NCBI GenBank assembly: GCA_020633555.1
Contig: JACKDL010000013.1
Location: forward strand, 109,704 to 173,703
Direction: 5' to 3'
DNA from: Myxococcales bacterium
GTDB lineage: Bacteria > Myxococcota_A > Bradymonadia > UBA7976 > UBA1532
Length of the DNA stretch: 64,000 bases
This document shows, piece by piece, positions 18,599-27,240 of this stretch; within the stretch, counting starts at the first letter, position 1; the number at the start of each line of letters is the position of its first letter. The position numbers and the translations under genes are program-made. The notes beneath the pieces are model-generated. The model was not told the origin of the DNA. It saw only the letters and a program-made list of their open reading frames with translations, and ran no database searches.

Positions 18599-19171
18599 AT
18601 GACGCGGGTGTTCACCACCGGTCAGGTCGCGCGCATCTTCAGCGTGAACATCAACACGGTCATCAAGTGGTTCGACGACGGCAAGCTCGAGGGGTTCCGG
18701 CTGCCCCGCTCGAACGAGCGGCGGATCTACCGCGAGAGCGTGGTGGACTTCATGGAGTCCCACGACATCGCCCCCGAGCTGCTGCAGGCCTTTGATGACG
18801 AGCAGGGCAACAAGGGCAAGCGGGGCCGGGCCAAGAGCCAGGTGAACCCGGTGCGGCAGGAGGACCTGCGCACCTTCGCCCGCAAGCCCGTCGAGCTGCC
18901 CGGGGTGGTGCTGGACAACGGCACCGTGGTGCCCGTGAAGGTGCGCAACCTGAGCATGGGCGGGGTGTACGTGACGGGCTTCGCCAGCGCCGATCATCGC
19001 ATCCCCGAGGAGTTCAGCATCAAGGTGGACGACGCCGAGCAGGGGTGGTCCATCGAGAGCACCTGCCAGCTCGTTCACCTGAAGCGCACCCGGGACGAAG
19101 GCTTCGGCCTGGGCTGCCGCTTCACCCAGGTCGACCCCAGCGCCCTGCAGGGCTACCTGCAGCGGATCTGA
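18599..19171 (+). CDS. MerR/excisionase-type HTH protein fused to a PilZ domain
   Basis: A 190-residue two-domain protein. Residues 4-58 are a helix-turn-helix of the excisionase/MerR type (FTTGQVARIF, INTVIKWFDDGKLEG, RRIYRESVVDFM). Residues about 88-190 are a PilZ domain with both cyclic-di-GMP motifs: R91-TFA-R95 and NLSMGG from residue 117. It is probably a DNA-binding regulator responding to cyclic-di-GMP, or a c-di-GMP effector using the HTH for protein contact. ATG 18599 is preferred (GGGAGGGG ribosome site); an upstream TTG would add 17 residues without a site. An AT-rich stretch with TATATC at 18563-18568 may be its -10. Confidence 0.88.
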   Translation: MTRVFTTGQVARIFSVNINTVIKWFDDGKLEGFRLPRSNERRIYRESVVDFMESHDIAPELLQAFDDEQGNKGKRGRAKSQVNPVRQEDLRTFARKPVELPGVVLDNGTVVPVKVRNLSMGGVYVTGFASADHRIPEEFSIKVDDAEQGWSIESTCQLVHLKRTRDEGFGLGCRFTQVDPSALQGYLQRI

Positions 19172-19267
19172 CACCCACCAGCGACGGATCGGGCCCCCGC
19201 GTCAGCGGCCTTCCGTCCGGGCGCGGGTTCGTGTAAGCACAGGCCCTCGCCCCTTCCCGGAGGCCCC

Positions 19268-20128
19268 ATGAGCGCCACGATCCTCGACGGCCGGGCCATC
19301 GCGCTGAAGGTGCGCGCCGAGGTGGCGCAGCGGGCTCAGGCCCTGCGCGCCCGCGGCATCGTCCCGGGCCTGGTGGTGATCCTGGCCGGCGACGACCCCG
19401 CCAGCGCCGTCTACGTCCGCAGCAAGGGCCGCGCCGCAGAAGCCTGCGGCATCGCTGCGCGCACGGTGCGCTTCGGTGCCGACGTCAGCTTCGCGACCTT
19501 GCAGGCCACCGTGGCCGAGCTGAACGCCGATCCGGCGGTGCACGGCATCCTCATCCAGCTCCCGCTGCCGCCGGGCGTCAGCGCCGAGCAGACTACGGCG
19601 CTGCTGGAGCAGGTGGATCCGGCCAAGGACGTGGACGGCTTCCACCCGCAGAGCCTGGGGCACCTGGTGGCGGGCGAGCCCACCTTCGTGGCCTGCACGC
19701 CCTCGGGTTGCATGCGGCTGCTGGCCGAGGCGGGCGTCGACCCCCAGGGCAAGCGGGCGGTGGTCATCGGGCGCTCCACCATCGTGGGCAAGCCCATGGC
19801 CCTGCTGCTGCTGCAGGCCCATGCCACCGTCACCGTCTGCCACAGCCGCACGCAGGACCTGCCGGCGGTGGTGCGCGACGCCGACATCGTCATCGCAGCG
19901 GTGGGTCGGGCGCGGCTGGTGAAGGGCGACTGGATCAAGCCCGGGGCCGCGGTCATCGACGTGGGCATCAACCGCGACGGCGAGGGCAAGCTCTGCGGCG
20001 ACGTGGACTTCGAGTCCGTGGCCCTGGTGGCGGGCGTGCTCACGCCCGTGCCCCGCGGCGTGGGCCCCATGACCATCGCCTACCTCATGCACAACGTCTG
20101 CCTGGCCGCCGCGCGCGCGGCCGGCTGA
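19268..20128 (+). CDS. folD: Bifunctional methylenetetrahydrofolate dehydrogenase/cyclohydrolase FolD
   Basis: A 286-residue cytosolic enzyme converting 5,10-methylene-THF to 10-formyl-THF with NADP. Family marks are the Tyr49-x3-Lys53 catalytic pair (SAVYVRSK), [13 protein letters not shown], the [10 protein letters not shown] loop, the [13 protein letters not shown] nucleotide loop, and the GVGPMT end. Length is normal (E. coli 288). GGAGG precedes the ATG. It is followed after nine bases by gcvT and then gcvH, linking glycine cleavage to one-carbon supply. Confidence 0.96.
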   Translation: MSATILDGRAIALKVRAEVAQRAQALRARGIVPGLVVILAGDDPASAVYVRSKGRAAEACGIAARTVRFGADVSFATLQATVAELNADPAVHGILIQLPLPPGVSAEQTTALLEQVDPAKDVDGFHPQSLGHLVAGEPTFVACTPSGCMRLLAEAGVDPQGKRAVVIGRSTIVGKPMALLLLQAHATVTVCHSRTQDLPAVVRDADIVIAAVGRARLVKGDWIKPGAAVIDVGINRDGEGKLCGDVDFESVALVAGVLTPVPRGVGPMTIAYLMHNVCLAAARAAG

Positions 20129-20137
20129 GGAGCCCCC

Positions 20138-21229
20138 ATGGCCAGCGAGACCCTGCGAAAGACCGTGTTCCACCCGCGCCACGCGGCCGCCGGCGCCCGC
20201 TTCGTGCCCTTCGGCGGCTGGGACATGCCGGTGCAGTTCACGGGCATCCAGCAGGAGCACCAGGCGGTGCGCGGCGACGTGGGCCTGTTCGATGTCAGCC
20301 ACATGGGCGAGGTGGAGGTGCTGGGGGACGACGCGGTTGCGGCCTTCAACCGGCTGATCACCAACGATCTCGAGGCCATCCCCGACGGCCAGGCCCTGTA
20401 CACCGCCATGTGTACGCCGGCGGGCGGCATCGTGGACGACCTGATCGTCTACCGCCTGAGCCGCCAGCGGGTCTTCGTGTGCGTGAACGCGTCGAACCGG
20501 GCCAAGGACTTCGCCTGGATCGTCGAGCACTTGACCGGCGCCACCGCCCACGATCGCAGCGACGACTACGCCCAGCTCGCCCTGCAGGGCCGCAACGCCC
20601 AGGCGTTGCTCGATCCGCTGTGCGCCGCCGATCTGGCCGCCCTGGGCCGCTTCCGCTGCGCCGAGACCACCATCGCCAGCCACCCCTGCCTGGTGAGCCG
20701 CACGGGCTACACCGGCGAGGACGGCTTCGAGATCTACATGCCCGTCGAGCACGGCCTGCCCATCTACGACGCGCTGCTCGCCGCCCGGCCCGACCTGCCG
20801 CTCATCGGCCTGGGGGCCCGCGACACCCTGCGCCTCGAGATGAAGATGGCCCTGTACGGCAACGACATCGACGAGACCACCACCCCCCTCGAGGCGGGGC
20901 TGAGCTGGGTGGTGAAGTTCGGCAAGGCCGACTTCATCGGCAAGGACGCCCTGGCCGCCCAGAAGGCGGCGGGCATCCCCCGGCGGCTGGTGGCCTTCAA
21001 GCTCGACGGCCGGGCGCCCGCGCGCCACGGCTACCCGGTGCTGGACGAGGCGGGCGCGGCCGTGGGCCACGTCACCTCCGGCACCCGCTCGCCCAGCCTG
21101 GGCGTGAACATCGGTCTGGCCTACGTGCCGGACGGCCAGCACAAGATCGGAGCCCCCATCCGGGTGGGGGTCCGCGATCGCGTTGAGACCGGGGTCATCG
21201 TCAAGCCCCCCCTTCGTCCAGCCCGGTAG
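20138..21229 (+). CDS. gcvT: Aminomethyltransferase (glycine cleavage T protein)
   Basis: A 363-residue protein that moves the aminomethyl group from lipoylated H protein to tetrahydrofolate, releasing ammonia. Family motifs: [12 protein letters not shown], the VSHMGEVEV stretch, [30 protein letters not shown], and [20 protein letters not shown]. Length matches E. coli GcvT (364). GAGGAG lies 5 bp before the ATG. It sits between folD and gcvH with short gaps. No gcvP lies in the window. Confidence 0.96.
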   Translation: MASETLRKTVFHPRHAAAGARFVPFGGWDMPVQFTGIQQEHQAVRGDVGLFDVSHMGEVEVLGDDAVAAFNRLITNDLEAIPDGQALYTAMCTPAGGIVDDLIVYRLSRQRVFVCVNASNRAKDFAWIVEHLTGATAHDRSDDYAQLALQGRNAQALLDPLCAADLAALGRFRCAETTIASHPCLVSRTGYTGEDGFEIYMPVEHGLPIYDALLAARPDLPLIGLGARDTLRLEMKMALYGNDIDETTTPLEAGLSWVVKFGKADFIGKDALAAQKAAGIPRRLVAFKLDGRAPARHGYPVLDEAGAAVGHVTSGTRSPSLGVNIGLAYVPDGQHKIGAPIRVGVRDRVETGVIVKPPLRPAR

Positions 21230-21242
21230 CTGAGGAGCTCCC

Positions 21243-21635
21243 ATGTCGTTCCCCGCGGATCTGCGCTACACCAAGGACCACGAGTGGGCCCGGCTTGAGG
21301 CCGACGGCACCATCACCGTGGGCATCACCGATCACGCCCAGGACGCCCTGGGCGACGTGGTCTACGTGGAGTTGCCCGAGGCCGGCCGCGCCCTGGAGGC
21401 CGGCGAGACCTTCGGCGTGGTCGAGAGCGTGAAGTCGGTCAGCGACCTGTACGCGCCCTGCGCCGGCGAGGTGGTCGAGAGCAACGGCCTGCTGCAGGAC
21501 GCGCCCGAGACCATCAACGGCGACGCCTACGGCAAGGGCTGGCTGGTGAAGTTGAAGGTCGAGGACGCCGGCGTGCTCGACACGCTGCTCGACGCCAAGG
21601 CCTACCAGGCGCTGGTGGAGGCCGAGGCCGGCTGA
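21243..21635 (+). CDS. gcvH: Glycine cleavage system H protein
   Basis: A 130-residue lipoyl carrier. The lipoyl-lysine is K64 in VVESVKSVSD, within the usual ITDHAQDALGDVVYVELPE and GETFGVVESVK surroundings. Length is the family norm. AGGAG lies 6 bp before the ATG, 13 bp after gcvT. It ends the folD-gcvT-gcvH unit and is convergent with the TonB-like gene at 21695. Confidence 0.96.
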   Translation: MSFPADLRYTKDHEWARLEADGTITVGITDHAQDALGDVVYVELPEAGRALEAGETFGVVESVKSVSDLYAPCAGEVVESNGLLQDAPETINGDAYGKGWLVKLKVEDAGVLDTLLDAKAYQALVEAEAG

Positions 21636-21654
21636 GGTCGTCTCGGCGTGCCTG

Positions 21655-21682
21655 CGCCGGTCGAGCCGCCCGCCGACCGGCG
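21655..21682. terminator. Possible bidirectional terminator hairpin
   Basis: CGCCGGTCG (21655-21663) pairs perfectly with CGACCGGCG (21674-21682): a 9-bp GC-only stem with a 10-base loop in the 59-bp gap between convergent gcvH and the TonB-like gene. It lacks a T tract, so it may be weak or Rho-assisted. Confidence 0.4.
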
Positions 21683-21694
21683 GCGCCAGCCCGC

Positions 21695-22894
21695 CTACTG
21701 GGAGCGGAACATCCGCATCCCGCGCCCGTTGATCTCGAGGAAGAAGCTGAACCGGAAGTGGATCCGTCCGTCCTCGCCCATCAGGGCGTCGGGCGGGTTC
21801 GGGAACGGCTGCGCCTCGCGGAACGCCTGCAGCGCCGCGTCGTCCAGGAAGGCCACGCCGCTGTCCTTCGTGACGAAGATGTCATCAGGCTGCCATCCTT
21901 GTTGAGGGTGACCTCCACCACCGTCAGCCGGTCGCGCACGCCGTAGATGCGCCCGTAGGGATCGTAGCGGCGGTGGGCGTCCACTGCGCGCCAGCGCTGC
22001 TGCACCTGCCGCTTCACCCGGTTGAAGAACCAGGCGTGCTTGTACTCCTGGGTGTTCAGGAAGGTGCCGTTGCCCTCGTTCACTTCAGGCAGGTGGTCGA
22101 TGCTCCCGTCCTTCCGAGCGACGGCTTCGGGGCCCAGGCTGGGTAGCAGATCGCGGTAATCATCGGGGGCCGCCGCGCCGCCCGGATCGCCCCCGCCGCC
22201 AGCGGGCTGACCCTCGGCCAGCTTGGGCTCCGGCGCCTGAAAGGGCCCCTCGCCCAGCGGCCGCTTCGCCTCAGGCTGATCCTGCTTCGCCTGGGCGCTG
22301 TCGGCGGCCTTGGGCCGAGCGGGCCCCGGCGGGCCCGGCTGCTCGCCCTTGCGCTCGGCGTCGCCGGCGCGATCGGCCTGCGCCTGGCGGGTCTTCTGCC
22401 GGTCCTTGGGCCGCGCCTCGGGCTTGTGGCGGGCCTCACCCTCGGTCTTGGCGCCGTGTCCCAGCTTCACCAGGTCCGACTTCATCACCTTCGGGGCTGG
22501 GCGCCTCCTTGTTGGCGCTGACCTGCTCTTTGTCGACCTTGCTGTCGTACTCGGCGTAGTACTTCGCGTCCTCGGGCCGCTCGGGGTTGGGCGGCGGTGG
22601 GATCTCCACCACCTGCTTGTCCACCTTGTCGGGGGTCTTCTTCTCTTTGGGCGGCTCGGGCGGCGGCGGGGGCGGCTTGGGCCGCTTCTCGGCCAGCGCG
22701 ATCAGCCGGTCCACCTCGGCCTCGCTCAGGATGGGCACCGCCTGGGTGGGCTTCACGGCGCGGGCCTGAACGGGCTTGGCCTCGGGGGGGTTGGCCACCC
22801 ACTCGAAGATGGGCAGGGCCACGAGCGTGTGCACGGCCACCGAGGCGATCGCCGCCCACGCCAGCCGCTGCCGCAATCCCGGATCCCGCCTCAT
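21695..22894 (-). pseudogene. TonB-like energy transducer with two single-base frameshifts
   Basis: From ATG 22894 the frame encodes a cytoplasmic start, one membrane helix (WAAIASVAVHTLVALPIF), then a Pro-rich KPPPPPPEPP spacer. At about 22498-22501 an extra base in a GGG run shifts the reading frame. The sequence continues as APKVMKSDLVKLGHGAK and a charged linker to RYDPYGRIYGV and VTLNKDGSL. Near 21886 a missing base shifts it again, after which DDIFVTKDSGVAFLDD to FFLEINGRG and a stop at 21695 complete a TonB_C-type domain. Restored length is 399 residues. Coding quality is intact on both sides of each break, so this is a very recent lesion or a sequencing error. Its partner (ExbB/ExbD) is not in the window. 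Confidence 0.75.
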
Positions 22895-22984
22895 CGACTC
22901 CTCGGCGTCCTCAGCCCTCGGGCCCTTCAACCGCTTGGATCATCGTGGGATGCCCCGGCTGGAGCAATCGGTTCTCGCGGCGCC

Positions 22985-23802
22985 TCACGCCCGCGGGGGC
23001 AGGGCGTCCACGGCGGCCCGCATGGCGGCCACGCGGTCGCTGGCCACCAGCCCGTCGGGCCCCTTCAGCGCGGTGCCGACGATGAAGGCATCTGCGGCGC
23101 CCAGGGTCGCTGCGGTGGCCGGGGTGGCCCCGCTGCCGATGACCACCGGGGTGCCCGGGACGGCGGCCTGCACCGCAGCGATGCGGCTGGGATCCGTGGG
23201 CTGCCCGGTGCCCGAGCCGCTCACCACCAGCGCGGCGGCTCGGGCCCGGTGCACGGCGTCCTTGGCCTGCTGGGACAGGTCCAGCGCGCCCAGCGGCGCG
23301 GCGTGCTTCACGGCCACGTCCGCCCACACGCCGATGTGGCGGGCGTCCAAGAGCTTGGCGGCCCGCAGCAATTCGGCGGCGCAGCCCTCGATGATCCCCT
23401 GGTCGGTGACCATCGCCCCCACCAGCACGTTGACGCGGATGAAGGCTGCCTGGCTGGCCACGGCGATGGCCAGGGCCGAGCGCCCGTCGTTGCGCAGGGC
23501 GTTGATGCCCAGGGGCAGGTCCCCGATGACGGCCTTCACTTCCACGGCGGCGCGGGTGAGGGCCGCCACCGTCTCGGGAGGCAGGCCGCTCTTGAAGAAC
23601 GGCGCGTCGTGGAAGTTCTCGACCATCACCGCGTGCACGCCGCCGGCGGCCAGCGCCTCGGCGTCGGCGCGGGCGCGATCGATCACCCCCTGCAGATCCC
23701 CGTCGTACAGCGGCGCCCCGGGCAGCGGCCCCAGGTGCACCATGCCGATGAGGGGGCGCAGGCCGCGGGCGAAAGGCCAGGGGACGTGAAGGTTGCGCTC
23801 AC
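22985..23802 (-). CDS. BtpA-family TIM-barrel protein; start likely lost to a one-base deletion
   Basis: The body is a BtpA/SgcQ-family protein: IGMVHLGPLPGAPLY, GVHAVMVENFHDAPF, DLPLGINALRNDG, FIRVNVLVGAMVTDQGII, and IGSGATPATAATL. BtpA was linked to photosystem I stability in cyanobacteria, and other members are putative nucleosidase-like TIM barrels of unknown role. The in-frame ATG is at 23743, but the conserved FARGLRPLIG just upstream has no start codon. A GTG at 23802 overlaps the upstream stop as GTGA and would feed the frame if one base were added to the GGGG run at 23780-23783; the length is then 272 residues. I therefore give the restored extent. Confidence 0.8.
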
Positions 23803-24613
23803 GGCGCCCCCGCGTCGGGGGCCTTGGCCGGGGTCGGCTCGGCGGCCGGTGCGGGCTCGGTGGGCAGCGGCGGCAGCAGGCCCTTGAAGTCGTTGCTCTG
23901 GCGGGCCAGCACGCGGTCGGGATCCAGGCCGCTCGTCCGGGCGAGCTGGCGGATCTCGTCGCGCTGCCGGGCGATGACCGTGGCCCACTGATCGGCGTTC
24001 TTGAAGCGCAGGCTGCCACGGCGGGCGGCCATGCGGAACTCCCGCACCGCCTCGTCGAAGCGCTCCTGCACCCCGCGCACCTCGAGCAGGCCGCGGCGGA
24101 AGCTCACGTCGCCCAGCATGTCCAGCAGCTCGCGATCCTCCAGCGCCGTGGTGTGACGCAGCTTGTGCGCCTTCAGCAGCATGGCCTCGGCCCGCTCGGG
24201 ATCACCCCGGTCCAGGTCGTCGATCTCCTTCTTGGCCACCCGCACGAACAGGTCCCGCAGCACGCGGTCCAGCTCCTCGTGGCTCATGGCGCCCGTCATC
24301 TCGGGGGCGATGCCCGGGGGGACGGTGAAGGCGTCGTAGGCGGTGGTGGGGGCGTACTTCGCGGTGCCGAAGGGCAGGTACAGACCCCGCTCCACGGTGA
24401 CGCGGTTGTCGTCCACCTCCAGGTAGAACCGGCTGTGGTGCACGCTCGACACGTACCAGAGCAGGCCCAGCAGCACGACCGCCACGCCGGCGATGATGGG
24501 CTTCAGCGAGCCACCGCGGCGGCGGGACTCCGTGGGCGAATCGCCGCCCAGATCGATGCCGGGGTCGTCGTCGCTGAACAGCTCTTCGACCGGGGCTTCT
24601 CGGGATCGCTCAC
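23799..24613 (-). pseudogene. Single-helix membrane protein with helical ectodomain, frameshifted near its start
   Basis: The main frame encodes a membrane helix (VAVVLLGLLWYV) followed by a domain opening RFYLEVDDNRVTVERG and a helical, TPR-like part with a Pro/Ala-rich end. No start codon lies in frame upstream, yet the residues EELFSDDDPGIDLGGD are clearly coding. A GTG at 24613 with a GAGGTG ribosome site begins VSDPEKP and would join this frame if one base were added in the GGGG run at 24592-24595, giving 271 residues. Function unknown. It is followed directly by the BtpA-like gene (GTGA overlap). Confidence 0.65.
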
Positions 24614-24712
24614 AGGGCCACCTCGCCTGTCACCGTCGGATCACGGCGGCATCATACGGCACCCACCGCCAGGGCGCATCTTGCGCCCGCAGGCGGGCGG
24701 ACAGAGGGCGGC

Positions 24713-25525
24713 TCAGACGGCCACCCCGAAGTCGCGCAGCGCCGAGTTCAGGGACGTCTTGCGGTCGGTGCTGGCCTTGCGCTCGCCGATGATGAGCGCG
24801 CAGGGCAGGTGGTAGGTGCCAGCGGGGAAGGCCTTGGGGCGCGTGCCCGGCACCACCACCGCCCGGGGGGGCACCACGCCCTTCAGCACCCGCTCCTGGG
24901 GCCCGGTGACGTCGATGATGGGCGTGCTGGCGGTGAGTACGACGTTGGCGCCCAGCACCGCCTCGGCGCCGACGCGCACGCCTTCCACCACGATGCTCCG
25001 CGAGCCGATGAAGGCCCCATCCTCGATGATGACGGGCGCCGCGGCCGGGGGCTCCAGCACACCGCCGATGCCCACGCCGCCCGACAGGTGCACACCGGCG
25101 CCGATCTGGGCGCAGCTCCCCACGGTCGCCCAGGTGTCCACCATGGTGCCCTGGCCCACCCACGCGCCGATGTTCACATAGCCGGGCATCAGCACCACGC
25201 CGGGCTGCAGGTGGCTGCCGTAGCGGGCCACGCCCGGCGGCACCACCCGCACGCCCTGGGCGGCCAGGTCCGTCTTGGTGGGGATCTTGTCGTGGTACTC
25301 GAAGGGGCCGACCTCCAGGGTCTGCATCTCGCAGATGCCGAAGTACAGCAGCACGGCCTGCTTCACCCAAGCGTGCACCGTCCAGCCGCCTTCGCCGTCG
25401 GGCTCGGCCACCCGCAGGGCGCCGCAGTCCAGATCGGCGATGACGCTGCGCACCGCCTCGGCGGCGGCGGCGAGCTGGTTGCGGTCGGCGAAGGCGGCTT
25501 CGATGAGGGCGCGGCGCGGTTCCAT
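24713..25525 (-). CDS. dapD: Tetrahydrodipicolinate N-succinyltransferase
   Basis: A 270-residue enzyme transferring succinyl from succinyl-CoA to tetrahydrodipicolinate in lysine/diaminopimelate synthesis. It has an N-terminal helical domain, then left-handed beta-helix hexapeptide repeats (VLMPGYVNIGAWVGQGTMVD, IGAGVHLSGGVGIGGVLEP, IIEDGAFIGSRSIVVEGV), and the C-terminal LPCALIIGE. Length agrees with E. coli DapD (274). GGAG precedes the ATG. It begins a minus-strand group including the membrane, BtpA-like and TonB-like genes, although a 99-bp gap follows. Confidence 0.95.
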   Translation of the reverse strand: MEPRRALIEAAFADRNQLAAAAEAVRSVIADLDCGALRVAEPDGEGGWTVHAWVKQAVLLYFGICEMQTLEVGPFEYHDKIPTKTDLAAQGVRVVPPGVARYGSHLQPGVVLMPGYVNIGAWVGQGTMVDTWATVGSCAQIGAGVHLSGGVGIGGVLEPPAAAPVIIEDGAFIGSRSIVVEGVRVGAEAVLGANVVLTASTPIIDVTGPQERVLKGVVPPRAVVVPGTRPKAFPAGTYHLPCALIIGERKASTDRKTSLNSALRDFGVAV

Positions 25526-25631
25526 CACAGGCTCCGGGGGCAAGGGTTCGGCTGGCTTGGTGCCACGGGCGGCCGGCGCCCGCAGGGGGCAGGGTGGGCG
25601 GCCTGGGCCGGGCGGGCTATGCTCGCCGCCG

Positions 25632-27240
25632 ATGATGAGCCTTGCCCTGCCGTTGCTGTGCTTCGTGTTGGCCAGCCCCGTGCCCGAGACCCCCGCCCTG
25701 TGGGCCGCGCGGGCGCAGGCGGCCCTGGCACGGGGCGACGAGCTGGGGGCGGTGGAGGCCACGCAGCGCAGCCTGGCACTGGATCCCCAGCAGCCGGCCC
25801 TGCGCCGCACCCTGCGCCGGCTGGACCCGGATCTGGCCGGAGCCGGCGCCGCCCTGGGCTGAACTTCCGGTGGACGGAGCGGTGCCGCCTGCCTGGACCG
25901 CCGACGCGGTGGAGGCGCTGGCGTGGCACCACGGCGTGCGGCTGCGGGCCGACGGTCGGCTCACCGAGTGGTGGCAGGCGCTGTTGGTGGCGCGGGATCT
26001 GGGGCGCGTGGCGCCCCTGGAGGTGCCCGCGGAGGCCGACGTGCACCGGCTGCGGCGATGGCCTGCGGCGGGCGGGCCGCCCGTTGAGCTGGCGCTCGAC
26101 GCCCTCCAAGAATGGGCAGACTCGGCTGGGGATCGCCTCGAGCTCGCCTGGGAGGTGGATCGGCCGGCACAGGCGGCCGACGGCGCGGTCCTGCGGGTGG
26201 CCGCCCCGTGGCCGGCGCAGGGGGGCAGCTTCAGCCTGGTGCTGGACGCGGCCGACGGTGGCTGGGTCGAAGGGTTGAGGCTGCCGCCCCCGCAGCACGA
26301 CGCGGCCGCCGGCATCTGGCGCTGGCGTTTGCCCGAGCTGCCCGCGCGGTTGGGCGCGGCCGATCCGCACGCGGCCGACGCTGCCGACTGGTTGATGAGC
26401 GAGCCCGCTGTGCTGGTGGGGCGTGCCGTGGATGGACCGGCCTTTGCCCAGGCCCACGGGGCCGCGAGCGCGGTGCCCCCCGACTTGCTCACGGCGGTGC
26501 GACTCCGGGATCGGCCGGTGGCCACCCGCATCGCGACGCTGGGGGCGCGGGGCTATCCGCCGGTGGCGCTGGCGGCGGCCTTGCGGCTGGCGGAGGTTGA
26601 AGCGTGGCCGGTGCGGGTGCGCCGGCGTTGGCAGAGACCCCGCGATGATCTGCCGCGCAGCGCAGCGTTGTTGCCTACGGTCGCCGTGTGGCTGCCGGGC
26701 GAGGGGCAGGTGCTGGCGGCCGGCGCAGTGGCGTCGGACCTTGCGGCGGCCGACGCCGTGGTCCTGGACGGATCGGGCCGGTGGGTTCGGCTGCCGGCGC
26801 CCCCGATTCACCGGGCGCGGACGGGGCAAATCCAGCAGCGCAGCGCAGAGATGGTGTGGGTGCTGGGGGCCGATCCTGCGGCGTGGTCGGCGGCGGAACC
26901 CGAGGGGCCGGGCCACCGTGCGCCCCTCCGGCGTTGGCACAGCCCGGCGCCCCACCGCCCATGGGCCCGCTGGGGCCGCGTCCTGGGTCGCGGTCGCACC
27001 GTCTGGCTGGGGACGCCGAGCGATACCGAGGTCACCTACACCACCGATCGGGTGCCGGCGCCGATGGCGCTGGCGGGGCCCGCCGGGGCGAACTGGTCGC
27101 GGCGCGTCACGGCGCTGCCCGAGGGTGGAAAGGTCGTCAGCCGGCTGCGCCTCCCGGGGGGGGCCGTCCCCGTTGAGGATCAAGCGGCGCTCTTGCGATT
27201 CGTCATGCAGGTGGAAGCGGCCGAAGGGGCCCCACCGTGA
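25632..27240 (+). pseudogene. Exported DUF3857/transglutaminase-like protein with a one-base insertion
   Basis: From ATG 25632 the frame encodes a signal peptide and LWAARAQAALARGDELGAVEATQRSLAL (TPR-like), then reaches TGA at 25860. Removing one C from the CCC at 25852-25854 joins it to a long frame ending at 27240, for 535 residues. The second part resembles secreted DUF3857/transglutaminase-like proteins: a beta-rich N-terminal domain with GVRLRADGRLTEWW, then DRPVATRIATLGARGYPPVALAAALRLAEV where a catalytic Cys would be expected but is absent. If so, it is non-catalytic. Assignment is by outline only. It is followed by a GTGA-overlapping partner gene. Confidence 0.55.

Noticed and set aside
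21781..22488. A separate 235-residue minus-strand gene
   Set aside because: It is the middle piece of the frameshifted TonB-like gene; its ends make sense only when joined to the neighbouring frames.
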